From VRUE01 sp963703895 (GTDB lineage Bacteria; Actinomycetota; Thermoleophilia; Solirubrobacterales; 70-9), in assembly GCA_963703895.1 (NCBI GenBank), contig CAVPFX010000002.1, positions 248,001 to 312,000 on the forward strand: 64,000 bases of DNA, given 5' to 3'. Below the pieces are notes generated by a model that did no database searches, was not told where the DNA came from, and saw only the letters and a list, made by a program, of their open reading frames with translations. Below are positions 41,947 through 50,206 of this stretch, piece by piece. The translations under genes and the position numbers were made by a program. Every line of letters starts with the position of its first letter. Positions within the stretch are counted from its first letter, which is position 1.

Positions 41947-42885
41947 CAGCCGTTCGTCTGCCATCGCGTGCAGGATCGCCGGGTCGGCGGCTCCTTCGGC
42001 GACCCCAAACGACGCTCCCAGCGAGCCATCCGACATGCCGATCTTGGTGATTTCCTGGCTCAAGCGAGCAGCCGCGAGCTCGGCGTCCTCGCGGCAGGTC
42101 TTCGGCATCAGCAGGGCGAACTCGTCGCCGCCGATGCGGAAGCTGTCGTCGGCGAGGCGCGACTCGTCGAGCAGGGCGGCGACCTGCTGCAGGGCCCTGT
42201 CCCCGGAGGGATGGCCGAGCGTGTCGTTGATCTTCTTGAAGCCGTCGAGGTCGAGCAGGCAGAGCGAGAGCGGCCAGGCGTAACGCGAGGCGCGGGCGAT
42301 CTCGACCGGCAGCCGTTCCTCATAGGCGCGGCGGTTGAGCAGGCCGGTGAGCGCGTCGTGGCGGCCGCCGTGAACCTCGGCGGCGAAGAGGCTGGCGTGC
42401 GACATGTGGGCGGCGATCAGGCCGCTGAGCAACTCCAAGGCCTCGACGTCGCTCTCGCCGAAGTGGTTGGCCTGCGGCGAGTAGACCTTGAGCACGCCGA
42501 CCGTCTCGCCGTTGTGGGCGAGCGGTACGCAGAGCATCGAGCGGGCGTCGACGCGGCGGCAGGCCTCGGCGTCGACACGGGGATCGTTGTCGGTGTCGTC
42601 GCTGCGCAGGACGCGGCCTTCTCTGACGCAGAGTCCGGAGAGGCTGGTCGCCATCTTCAGGCGCACGCCGAGGAACGGCGTCGCCTCGCCGGTGGTGACC
42701 CGGTAGACCATCTCGTCACCGTCGGCGATCTCGATCACGCCCGCGTTGGCTCCGGTCAGCTCCTGCCCGCGCGCGGCGATCAACTGCATCACCGCATCGA
42801 GGTCGAGATCGCTGGCCGCGATCTCGGTCTGGGTCTGAATGATCGCTCGCAGGCGATCGCCGCTGCCGTCGCTCATGCGCCCCAT
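41908..42885 (-). CDS. GAF-GGDEF diguanylate cyclase
   Basis: A 325-residue cytoplasmic protein. A GAF sensor domain spans about 15-165 ('SDLDLDAVMQLIAARGQELTGANAGVIEI', 'MLCVPLAHNGETVGVLKVYSP'). The GGDEF domain (about 175-320) opens with 'HDALTGLLNRRAYEERL' and contains the intact active-site loop GGDEF at 252-256. RLAD (243-246) sits five residues before it, the inhibitory RxxD site, so product inhibition is expected. It should make c-di-GMP from GTP; the HD-GYP protein encoded 1.7 kb away could degrade it. ATG at 42876 is an alternative start. Confidence 0.92.
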   Translation of the reverse strand: MGRMSDGSGDRLRAIIQTQTEIAASDLDLDAVMQLIAARGQELTGANAGVIEIADGDEMVYRVTTGEATPFLGVRLKMATSLSGLCVREGRVLRSDDTDNDPRVDAEACRRVDARSMLCVPLAHNGETVGVLKVYSPQANHFGESDVEALELLSGLIAAHMSHASLFAAEVHGGRHDALTGLLNRRAYEERLPVEIARASRYAWPLSLCLLDLDGFKKINDTLGHPSGDRALQQVAALLDESRLADDSFRIGGDEFALLMPKTCREDAELAAARLSQEITKIGMSDGSLGASFGVAEGAADPAILHAMADERLLAAKDRLYRRSR

Positions 42886-42970
42886 ATCGGCAGGGGTCTA
42901 CCCAATATTTAGGACTGAAACGCGTGGCTCAGCGCCTGTACGGTCGCCGCCGGGGAACCCGCGAAGCGGG

Positions 42971-43754
42971 CTAGGCGGCTAGCGAGACCTGAGTCGGCCA
43001 GCGGTGCCGGCGGAAGGTCTCTTCGACCCAGCGGTATCCGGGCCGGTCCCGCAGCGGGGCGCGGAAGCTCTCCATGCCTGCCGGTGGCGGTTCGTCGGTG
43101 GGAACCGGGCCCTCCTCGGGCAGGACCAGGGGGAAGAAGAGGGAGGCGGCGCTGAGGTCGGCGACGCTGAAGGAATCGCCGACCAGGTACTCGCCCGAGC
43201 CGAGCTCGGCCTCGAGCCGGTCGAGCGCGGCGACGATCTTGGTGCGGGCGAGCTCGGCCGCCTCCTCGCTGCGAACGCCGAAGCGCAGGCCGGTGTAGGT
43301 GCGGGCGTAGGTGACCGCGCCGCTGCCCAGGCGCGCGACCGGGCCCGGTGTCGTCCGCGCGATCACGGCCTCGAAGCGCTCCGGGTCCTTGCCCAGCTCG
43401 TGGAAGGCGAGCAGGCGGACGTGGGGCCCCAGCTCCTCGCTGAAGAAGCGATCGAGGCTCGAGCGCGCGGCGGCGTTGGTCCGGGTCGGCGGGGTAGAGC
43501 GGCCGCTCGGGGTGGCGCTGCTCCAGCGCGGCGATGATCTCGCTCGAGTCGCCGATCGCCCGCCCGTCAATCTCCAGCACCGGGAAGGTGTGGCTGGCGC
43601 CATGCGTCAGCAGCATCGAGGCCGGTATATGGAGGCCCGGGATCGAGACGGCGCGGCGCACGTGAGGCACCTGCTTGTGGTCGAGCGCCCAGCGAGCCTT
43701 CTCGCTGTAGTGCGAGATGCTGATGTGCCAGAGCGTGGGTCTGGGGGTGGACAT
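42971..43754 (-). pseudogene. Glutathione S-transferase-like protein, interrupted by a +1 frameshift
   Basis: The ATG at 43754 starts a thioredoxin-fold GST domain ('LWHISISHYSEKARWALDHKQVP', 'SHTFPVLEIDGRAIGDSSEIIAALEQRHPERPLYP'). After 'RRRALE' the frame is lost: removing the single base at 43457 (minus strand GAG-c-CTC) restores 'LDRFFSEELGPHVRLLAFHELG' and a full helical C-terminal domain ('GEYLVGDSFSVADLSAASLFFPLVL') ending at 42971. The repaired protein is about 260 residues, normal for the family. In the original frame a nonsense tail runs to 42909. Codon use is normal on both sides, so the break is recent or an assembly error. Confidence 0.85.
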
Positions 43755-43791
43755 CCGCCTTCGGTCAGCTTATATCGAGTAGCTTGGCGGC

Positions 43792-46284
43792 GTGCCGCTG
43801 TCTTGGCGCCACAAGGGCGAGCAGCCCGACGACGAGCAGGCGCGGCCGCTGGCCGATGACAGCGGCCTGCTCAAAGCGGCCCCGGCGGAGCCACGGTTCG
43901 TCGCCGCCCGCGCGCCGCGACGGCGCTTCCTGCGCTGGCTCTTCAACGGCGGCCGCCCCGAGCCCTTGCCCTCGGTGCGCGGCCCGGTCGAGCCGGCGGT
44001 GGAGGGCAAGCTGGGGATCTGCTGCTCGGGCGGCGGCATCCGCTCGGCCGCATTCTCGCTCGGGGCGCTCCAGCACCTGCAGGACGAGGGTGAGCTGAGG
44101 CGGGCCTCGTATCTTGCGGCCGTCTCCGGAGGCTCCTACATCGCCACGGCTATCTCGGTGGTGCGTAAGACCGGGCCGGCGGACTCCGAGAAAGCGCTGC
44201 TGAAGCTGAAGGGACCGTTCGCGCCCGGCTCACCCGAGGAGCAGTACCTGCGCAATCGTGCCTCCTACCTGGCGCCGGGCCTGGCCGACAAGATCTACCT
44301 CGGCTACAGGATCGTGCTCGGGCTGCTGATCAACCTGGTCTTCGTCGCCCTGCCGTTGGTTGGCCTGGCGCTCGTCCTCTCCGGCTTCGCCTACGCCACG
44401 GCGCTGCCCGAGCTGACCGGCGAGTGCCACCGTGTGGTCGACGGGCAGCAGCTCGAATGCGCCGTGCAGCCACCGCTCTGGTTCTGGCTCCTCACCTTCG
44501 TGCCCTTGGCCCTGAGCATTGTTCTTGCCGCCGTGACCCTGCTGCCGCGCTGGAGAAACGACGAGTGGCAGCGGTTCTTCGTGACCTGGGCGACCCGCCT
44601 GCTGATCGCCGCCGCCGTCTTCGGCCTGTTCCTCTTCGCGATTCCCTTCCTGGTCGAAGTAATCCGCAACGGCAACCTCTTCGCCGGCACGGAAAGCAAG
44701 CGAACCGGGCTCGGGGCAGGGACGCTGGCGCTGCTCGCGGGGGTCGCGGCTCAGCTCGTCAACCTGCTCAGATCGAGCAAAGCCCGCGAGGGTGCCGGCA
44801 AGGTGCGCAAGCTCGCCGGCAAGCTCGGCGAGGGCGCGCGCCTCGCGGTTGCCTACTTCGCGGCGGCGCTGGTCGGGCCCCTGCTGCTGCTCGGTGTCTT
44901 CGTCTTCGCGGCCGCCGCCGCGATGTCGGAAGTGGGCTCCGGCGGGTCCCTCGACAACGCCGACCTGGTCAAGATCGGGGCCGGGGTCCTCGGCGGCTTC
45001 CTGATCGTCTACTTCGCCTCCGACATCACCAACTGGTCGTTGCACCCGTTCTACAAGCGCCGCCTCAGCAGCGTCTTCGCGCTCAAGCGAGTGCGGGCGA
45101 GCTCGCTGAACGAGGAGGAGCGCCGGCGGGTCGAGGCTTTGGAGCCGGAATCGACGACCGAGCGGGTCGATCCAAAGGCCGACGTCGGCATCGCGATCGA
45201 GCGCAGCTACGACAAGCTGGTGCCGATCTCGAAGACGGCGCTGACTGGAGGTGAGGGCGAGGAGTGGCCGACGCTGCTGGTCTGCGCCGCCGCCAACATC
45301 TCGGACTCGAACGCGACCCCGCCGGGCAGGCGCGTGACCAGTTTCACCTTCAGCGCCAACGCGGTCGGCGGGCCACTGGTCGGTGCCGTTCCCACGGAGC
45401 AGATCGAGAACGCCTTCTCGGAGCCACCGAGTAAAGCGGGCTCCGAGTCGTTCTCGGCAAAGCGCCGCGAGCGCGACCTCTCGCTGATCGCCGCGATGGC
45501 GATGTCGGGGGCGGCGATCTCGCCCTCGATGGGGAAGATGACCAAGCGCCCACTCACCTTCCTGATGGCGCTCGCCAACGTCCGGCTTGGCGTCTGGGTG
45601 CCGAACCCGCGCTGGGTCGGCGAGCTGCAGCGGCGCCAGGAGCTGCGCCTGCGCTACGTGCGGCCGCGCCCCTTCTACCTGCTCTGCGAGTTGCTCGGGC
45701 TCAACCGGGTCAACTCGAAGTATCTCTACGTCACCGACGGCGGCCACTACGAGAACCTCGGCCTGGTCGAGCTGCTGCGGCGTGGCTGCACCGAGGTCTA
45801 CTGCCTCGACGCGAGTGGGGTGGGGGCGGACGGCGCCGAGTTCGAATCGATCGGCGAGGCGATCACCCTAGCCCGCAGCGAGCTCGGCGTCGAGATCGAG
45901 TTCGCCGGCGAGGAGGAAAAGGAAGCGACCGGTGAGGACGGGGAGCAAGGCGAGACCGCGCCCTCGCCAGCGGACATGGTTCCCGACGAGAAAACCCACT
46001 TCGCCAAACGCGACGTGGTCACGGCGAAGATCAAGTTCCCGACGACCGAAGAGGGGAAGGCGGGCAAGGTTGGCAGGCTGGTCTACGTGCGCAACGCGAT
46101 GACCGAGACCGTCCCCTGGGACGTGCGGGCGCACCATCAGGCGGACCCGCGCTTCCCCAACAACTCGACTGTCGACCAGCTCTACACTGACCAGAAATTC
46201 GAGGCCTATCGGGTGCTCGGTGCGCGGGCGGCCGAGCGGGCAACCAAAGCGATGGGGGTGGGCGGTGACGCTGTTGAGCAGTGA
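43792..46284 (+). CDS. Patatin-like phospholipase with membrane insertion
   Basis: An 830-residue protein starting at GTG. Patatin elements are split: the oxyanion segment 'GICCSGGGIRSAAFSLGALQHL' (about 76-97) and the nucleophile loop 'AAVSGGSYIATA' (Ser near 112) come first, and the catalytic Asp649 in 'TDGGHYENLGLVELL' comes over 500 residues later. Between them lie four to five hydrophobic helices (about 175-215, 225-255, 265-290, 300-320, 350-415). The C-terminus has an acidic Glu/Gly loop. It probably cleaves acyl esters at the membrane. The next gene overlaps its end. Confidence 0.8.
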   Translation: MPLSWRHKGEQPDDEQARPLADDSGLLKAAPAEPRFVAARAPRRRFLRWLFNGGRPEPLPSVRGPVEPAVEGKLGICCSGGGIRSAAFSLGALQHLQDEGELRRASYLAAVSGGSYIATAISVVRKTGPADSEKALLKLKGPFAPGSPEEQYLRNRASYLAPGLADKIYLGYRIVLGLLINLVFVALPLVGLALVLSGFAYATALPELTGECHRVVDGQQLECAVQPPLWFWLLTFVPLALSIVLAAVTLLPRWRNDEWQRFFVTWATRLLIAAAVFGLFLFAIPFLVEVIRNGNLFAGTESKRTGLGAGTLALLAGVAAQLVNLLRSSKAREGAGKVRKLAGKLGEGARLAVAYFAAALVGPLLLLGVFVFAAAAAMSEVGSGGSLDNADLVKIGAGVLGGFLIVYFASDITNWSLHPFYKRRLSSVFALKRVRASSLNEEERRRVEALEPESTTERVDPKADVGIAIERSYDKLVPISKTALTGGEGEEWPTLLVCAAANISDSNATPPGRRVTSFTFSANAVGGPLVGAVPTEQIENAFSEPPSKAGSESFSAKRRERDLSLIAAMAMSGAAISPSMGKMTKRPLTFLMALANVRLGVWVPNPRWVGELQRRQELRLRYVRPRPFYLLCELLGLNRVNSKYLYVTDGGHYENLGLVELLRRGCTEVYCLDASGVGADGAEFESIGEAITLARSELGVEIEFAGEEEKEATGEDGEQGETAPSPADMVPDEKTHFAKRDVVTAKIKFPTTEEGKAGKVGRLVYVRNAMTETVPWDVRAHHQADPRFPNNSTVDQLYTDQKFEAYRVLGARAAERATKAMGVGGDAVEQ

Positions 46285-46552
46285 GGAGATCGAGGCGAAG
46301 CTGGCCCAGCTCGACGGCTGGGAGCACAAGGGCGAGGCAATCGCGAAGAGCTTCGGCTGTGGCGATTTCGTCGGCTCGGCGAAGTTCGTTCAGAGCCTGG
46401 TCGGGCCGGCCGAGGCGATGGGGCACCACCCCGACCTCGAGGTCTCCTGGGACACGGTGACGGTGACGATCTCCACCCACTCGGAGGGTGGCCTCACCGC
46501 CGCCGATTTCGAGCTGGCTGGGAAGGTCGACGCCCTATCGCCGACGAGCTGA
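46265..46552 (+). CDS. phhB: Pterin-4a-carbinolamine dehydratase
   Basis: A 95-residue enzyme of the PCD/DCoH family, which dehydrates 4a-hydroxytetrahydropterin during pterin recycling. The fold signature is present: 'LAQLDGWEHKGEAIAKSFGCGDF' then 'AEAMGHHPDLEVSWDTVTVTISTHSEGGLTAADFELA' with the conserved HHP and TH. GTG at 46265 gives a 20-base overlap with the patatin gene; TTG at 46274 is possible. No aromatic amino acid hydroxylase gene is near. The stop overlaps the start of arfB. Confidence 0.88.
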   Translation: MTLLSSEEIEAKLAQLDGWEHKGEAIAKSFGCGDFVGSAKFVQSLVGPAEAMGHHPDLEVSWDTVTVTISTHSEGGLTAADFELAGKVDALSPTS

Positions 46553-46950
46553 GAATCGATTCGCGGCTCTCGATCCCGCTGGCCGAGATCGAGCTGCGAG
46601 CCAGCCGTTCGTCTGGGCCGGGCGGCCAGCACGCCAACGTCACCGCTTCGCGGGTGGAAGCGGTCTTCGACGTCGAGGCCTCGCGGGCGCTTGACCAGCG
46701 CCAGCGCGAGTTGCTGCTGGGCCGGGGCGGGTCGCTGATCACCGCGGTCGCCCAGGACGCCCGCGGCCAGGCCCGCAACCGCGAACTGGCGCTGAAGCGG
46801 CTGGCGGAGAAGATCGCCGCTGGACTGGCCGAGCCGGTGCGACGGCGACCGACCCGGCCGACCCGCGCCTCGCGCGAGCGGCGGCTGGAAGAGAAGCGGC
46901 GGTCGGGCGAACGCAAGCGGGGGCGGCGACGCCCCGGCGGCGACTACTGA
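46549..46950 (+). CDS. arfB: Alternative ribosome-rescue factor ArfB-like (GGQ domain), apparent CTG start
   Basis: A 133-residue class I release-factor-like protein. 'LRASRSSGPGGQHANVTASRVEAVFDV' has the GGQ peptidyl-tRNA hydrolysis motif, and the C-terminal tail is strongly basic, as in ArfB/YaeJ where it enters the mRNA channel of stalled ribosomes. The domain begins with 'RIDSRLSIPLAEIELRAS', but no ATG, GTG or TTG exists in frame before it. CTG at 46549 overlaps the phhB stop as CTGA, the same geometry as the usual ATGA coupling, and is the most likely start; ATC at 46537 is another option. The first standard ATG is at 46654, inside the GGQ domain. Confidence 0.8.
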   Translation: MRIDSRLSIPLAEIELRASRSSGPGGQHANVTASRVEAVFDVEASRALDQRQRELLLGRGGSLITAVAQDARGQARNRELALKRLAEKIAAGLAEPVRRRPTRPTRASRERRLEEKRRSGERKRGRRRPGGDY

Positions 46951-48173
46951 GCCGGCCCGAACGGTTCGCCGCGCTGGCGCAGGGTGTTGTAGCCGGCGGC
47001 GCGCCAGACGAGCTCGCCGTCATGCGGGATCTTGAACGTCTCGGCCTTGCCGGGTCGCACCGTGTGCAGGGCGAGAGCGCGGCGGCTCCCGTCCGCACGC
47101 TCTTCCCAGAAGGCGACGGCGACGAGGGTCACGCGGCGCAGGAAGCGACCGGCCGTTTCGGCCTTGACCGTGTATTCGGGTGGGCTGTCCGATTTGCGCG
47201 GGGCCGGTGCGATCGTCACCCTCGGCGCCTGTTTCGGCCAGGTCGCGTGGCCGAGGAAGTGGGCAAGGCGCTGGACCAGCGTCGTCGTCGCGCGCCGCCC
47301 GCTGCCGCGGGTGGCGAAGGCCTTGGGGGAGTGCCAGCTCTGGCCCTGGTGCGCCGGCCCCGGCGGGCTCTCGCCGGCGCCGACTTTGTTGAGCCGCGTC
47401 AGCGGCCAGGGGGTGCGCTTGAGGTGCAGCGACAGTGCCAGCAGCGTGCCGGGACCGCGATCCAGTCCCCAGCGCCCCGCCCAGTGCGCCCAGTCTTTCT
47501 TCGAGGACTCGATCGGGAGCAGCACGACCTCGGGCGCCGCACTCGGCGTCCCCGCCGGCACGCAGACGTCGGAGAGCGGGATGATCGGGTTGGCCCCTTC
47601 CTTGAAGTAACAGGCGTGCGAGTCGACGGCGACGAAGACGTCGATGCTGCCTCCGGCCGTCGCGATCGGTTCGCTCACCGGCTTGCCGTGCTCGGCAAGG
47701 GTCAAGTGGGTGGGTCGGAAGTCCGTGCCGCTGCGCTCGACGCTGACCTGGACCAGCTCCCAGTCGCCGTCGTGGCGGCCCGGCGGCAGCACGCAGGGGT
47801 TGTCGGGGTAGAAGAGCCAGTACTGCAGGAAGCGCGCGTCGCCACTGCCGGCGACGCGCCCGTAGGCGACACCGGCCGAGCGCAGGTCCCGGTCCCCGCC
47901 GTAGGCGTCCAGCATTTCGTTGCTGCGCTTCTGCGTATCGACGCCGGCACCCCTCTTCAGCGGGTTGAGGCGAGCCTTGCGATCCTCACCGTGCTCGCGC
48001 ATCGCCGCCTCGGCCGGGGGCGTGCCCGGCAGCGGCTGGTCGCCGCCGTTGGGGAGGACGGCGGAGCGCTCCAGGTACCGATCTACCCGGTCGGGTCGCC
48101 AGCGCTCCAGCGCGTCGAAGTGCAGGGTCGGCGCAAAGCGCCTGAGCAGTTCAAGTTGTTCGTCCGGGGACAC
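46944..48173 (-). CDS. Vps62-like domain protein of unknown function
   Basis: A 409-residue protein from GTG at 48173; the open frame extends to 48728 but crosses the divergent gene. The start 'LELLRRFAPTLHFDALERWRPDRVDRYLERS' and the central 'RFLQYWLFYPDNPCVLPPGRHDGDWELVQVSVER' resemble Vps62/DUF946-type proteins. Other conserved-looking parts are 'AVDSHACYFKEG' and 'KKDWAHWAGRWG'. The C-terminal 90 residues form a beta-rich domain. No signal peptide is seen. The end overlaps arfB by 7 bases. Function cannot be assigned. Confidence 0.6.
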   Translation of the reverse strand: MSPDEQLELLRRFAPTLHFDALERWRPDRVDRYLERSAVLPNGGDQPLPGTPPAEAAMREHGEDRKARLNPLKRGAGVDTQKRSNEMLDAYGGDRDLRSAGVAYGRVAGSGDARFLQYWLFYPDNPCVLPPGRHDGDWELVQVSVERSGTDFRPTHLTLAEHGKPVSEPIATAGGSIDVFVAVDSHACYFKEGANPIIPLSDVCVPAGTPSAAPEVVLLPIESSKKDWAHWAGRWGLDRGPGTLLALSLHLKRTPWPLTRLNKVGAGESPPGPAHQGQSWHSPKAFATRGSGRRATTTLVQRLAHFLGHATWPKQAPRVTIAPAPRKSDSPPEYTVKAETAGRFLRRVTLVAVAFWEERADGSRRALALHTVRPGKAETFKIPHDGELVWRAAGYNTLRQRGEPFGPAQ

Positions 48174-48203
48174 GTGTCGGGCAGCCTGGCAGACTGAGCG
48201 GCG

Positions 48204-48551
48204 ATGGCGAAGCGCAAGAAGCGGCGGCCGCGGGAGAAGCCGGCGACGGTCGAGTACGTCGACGGCGAGGGCAACACCCTGACCCTGCGCCAGTCGCTCA
48301 GCGCCGGCACGATCGCCAAGCTGGGGGAAGGCCCGGCGACGGCGGCGACGAGCCAGGAGGACGCTTGGCACCGCCGCTCGGAGCTGCTCTTCGAGCGGCT
48401 GGCGGTGCGTTGGGAGATTGCCGGCCTGCCGCTGACCGACCAGAAGATGCTGCTCGGCCGCTACCGGATGGCCGACCAACTCACCCAGCAGTGGGTCCGT
48501 GAGACGATCGCCGAGCACCTCGAGCGACATTTCCCGGAGCTGGCGAGTTGA
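48204..48551 (+). CDS. Conserved hypothetical protein
   Basis: A 115-residue soluble protein with a basic N-terminus ('AKRKKRRPREK'), a short beta segment 'VEYVDGEGNTLTLRQSL' and a helical C-terminal half ('DAWHRRSELLFERLAVRWEIAGLPLTDQKMLLGRYRMAD'). No family recognised. It is divergent from the Vps62-like gene by 30 bases, and its stop overlaps the TTG of the next gene (TTGA), so the two are coupled. Confidence 0.6.
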   Translation: MAKRKKRRPREKPATVEYVDGEGNTLTLRQSLSAGTIAKLGEGPATAATSQEDAWHRRSELLFERLAVRWEIAGLPLTDQKMLLGRYRMADQLTQQWVRETIAEHLERHFPELAS

Positions 48552-49489
48552 CGAAGAAGCAAAAAAACCAACTGAGAGCATTGGCGCAGTACCTGCTGTT
48601 GCTGATCGCGCTGATCGCTGTTTGTGGCTTGATCGCGTTGCAGTTGAGCAACAACCGTGGCAGCCCGGACAGCACGACCCTCGGATTGGTGGCCTTCGTT
48701 GCGGTCCTATTGCTGGCGGTGGGTGCACCGAGGGCGGCGAAGCGAGCCGCGCGGCGAATCTCGGGCCTCAAGATCGGCGGCATCGAGGTTGCTCTACGCG
48801 AGGCTGACGACTCAGCCAAGCGGGCGACGGCGACGCTGGTGTCAGACAGCGAGGACGGTGTCCCGGTCAAACCCAGGCAGAAGACCGGGAGCAAGGCTGA
48901 CGACCTGGCGATTGTGCGGGCCCGGATCGAGAACCGCCTCGAGCTGTGCCGAAATCGGGTGCTCGATCTGCCCAGGGGGACCGCCCATGACGTGGTTCTC
49001 GCGAGCTTGCTGGCCGCCGGTCTACTTACCCGCGACGAGGCGAAAGCGATCGGCGACGCCCTGGGTGGCCTGGGGGAGACGATCGAGGAATGGCCCGATG
49101 ACACGGCGACCGAGTTCGTGGACAGCCTCTGGGCATTCGTCAGCCGCCTCGGCAGCACCACTTTCGATCGCAAGGTTCGCGGCGAGCTCGCCGCGAGTGG
49201 CTGGGTGATCGCCGATTTCGCGCAAGGTAGAGGTCACCGGCCGGACTTTCTCGGCTTCAAGGACGGGGACTGGCACTTGCTGACGGCGCGAGTGGCCAAG
49301 CTGGAGACCATCGAGAAGGCACGCAAACGGCTCGCCAGGCTCGTCCAGAAAGGGTTCCATGAGGCGATCGAGCGGGCCGGGATCGATATTGCCAAGACCA
49401 TCGTCGTCATCCCCGATTCGCGCGAGCTCCCCACCGACGACAAGTGGCCGGAGGTCAACGTCGAGAGGCTTTCGAGCTTGACCGGGTAA
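48548..49489 (+). CDS. Membrane protein with soluble C-terminal domain, unknown function
   Basis: A 313-residue protein with TTG start overlapping the preceding stop. Two helices ('YLLLLIALIAVCGLIALQL', about 15-33, and 'TLGLVAFVAVLLLAVGA', about 44-60) anchor a cytoplasmic part. A helical region (115-195) is followed by an alpha/beta domain ending in 'GWVIADFAQGRGHRPDFLGFKDGDWHLLTARV' and 'KTIVVIPDSRELP'. The 'RPDFLGF...WHLLTARV' spacing faintly resembles restriction-endonuclease-like folds, but the usual catalytic E/D-x-K is not intact, so no nuclease is claimed. Confidence 0.6.
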   Translation: MTKKQKNQLRALAQYLLLLIALIAVCGLIALQLSNNRGSPDSTTLGLVAFVAVLLLAVGAPRAAKRAARRISGLKIGGIEVALREADDSAKRATATLVSDSEDGVPVKPRQKTGSKADDLAIVRARIENRLELCRNRVLDLPRGTAHDVVLASLLAAGLLTRDEAKAIGDALGGLGETIEEWPDDTATEFVDSLWAFVSRLGSTTFDRKVRGELAASGWVIADFAQGRGHRPDFLGFKDGDWHLLTARVAKLETIEKARKRLARLVQKGFHEAIERAGIDIAKTIVVIPDSRELPTDDKWPEVNVERLSSLTG

Positions 49490-49518
49490 CAAAAAGAGGA
49501 CGACAGAGAGGAGCAGGC

Positions 49519-49905
49519 ATGTTTGCGAACACGAAAGCGACCAACGGCTTTGCCGTTGACGACATCGAGGCGGCGAAGAGGTTCTACGGCGAGACGCTGG
49601 GGCTGGGCTTCACGGTGCTCAGCGAGGAGTTCGGCGTCAGCTCGATCCAGTTGGCCGGGGGCCGTGACACCGTCGTCTACGTCAAGCCCGACTTCGTCCC
49701 GGCGACGTACACGATCCTCAACTTCGAAGTCGACGACATCGACGGCGCCGTCGATGAGCTCGGCGCCAAGGGAGTGGAGCTCGAGCGCTACGAGGGATTC
49801 GAGCAGGACGAGAAGGGGATCGCCCGCGGGCCGGGTCCCTCGATCGCCTGGTTCAAGGACCCGGCGGGCAACATCCTCTCCGTCTTGCAGCCGCCAGCCG
49901 AGTAG
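49519..49905 (+). CDS. VOC/glyoxalase-like protein
   Basis: A 128-residue protein with two beta-alpha-beta-beta-beta modules. GAGGAG lies 7 bases before the ATG at 49519, which fixes the start. 'NGFAVDDIEAAKRFYGETLGLGFTVLSEE' and 'LNFEVDDIDGAVDELGAKGVELERYEG' are the two module starts, and 'WFKDPAGNILSVLQ' is the usual end. The metal ligands of true glyoxalase I are not clearly all present, so the reaction is open (isomerase, dioxygenase-like or binding protein). Confidence 0.85.
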   Translation: MFANTKATNGFAVDDIEAAKRFYGETLGLGFTVLSEEFGVSSIQLAGGRDTVVYVKPDFVPATYTILNFEVDDIDGAVDELGAKGVELERYEGFEQDEKGIARGPGPSIAWFKDPAGNILSVLQPPAE

Positions 49906-49922
49906 CGGCCGGCTGGCCAGGG

Positions 49923-50195
49923 TCAGGCGTTCAGCAGCTTGGCCTTCTGGGCCGCGAACTCCTCCTCGGTGAGGATGCCCTGTGCCTTCAGCTCGCCGAG
50001 CTCCTTGAGCTGGTCGATCGTCGATTGGCCGCTGGCGGCGGGTGCGGGGGGCGCCGCCGCGGGGGCGGGAGCCTGCTGCTGTTCTTCCTGCTGCGCCCAG
50101 CGTTGGCCCTGGCGGCGCGAGACGCGGTTGCTGACGGTGGTTGCGGTACCGGCGATGACCGCCGTTCGCGCCACTCCTCGAAGTAGTCCTGGCAT
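49923..50195 (-). CDS. SHOCT domain protein
   Basis: A 90-residue protein. The N-terminus 'GLLRGVARTAVIAGTATTVSNRVSRRQ' is followed by a Gln/Ala/Pro-rich linker and a C-terminal SHOCT domain ('STIDQLKELGELKAQGILTEEEFAAQKAKLL'), a short helical oligomerisation module. It starts 11 bases after the DUF6325 gene stop, an arrangement common in actinobacteria. Function unknown. Confidence 0.85.
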   Translation of the reverse strand: MPGLLRGVARTAVIAGTATTVSNRVSRRQGQRWAQQEEQQQAPAPAAAPPAPAASGQSTIDQLKELGELKAQGILTEEEFAAQKAKLLNA

Positions 50196-50206
50196 GGCGG
50201 TCTCCT

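Noticed and set aside
48548..49489. Calling the membrane-anchored protein a restriction endonuclease
   Set aside because: The spacing of PD and the following strands is suggestive only; the catalytic acidic residue and lysine are not present in order.
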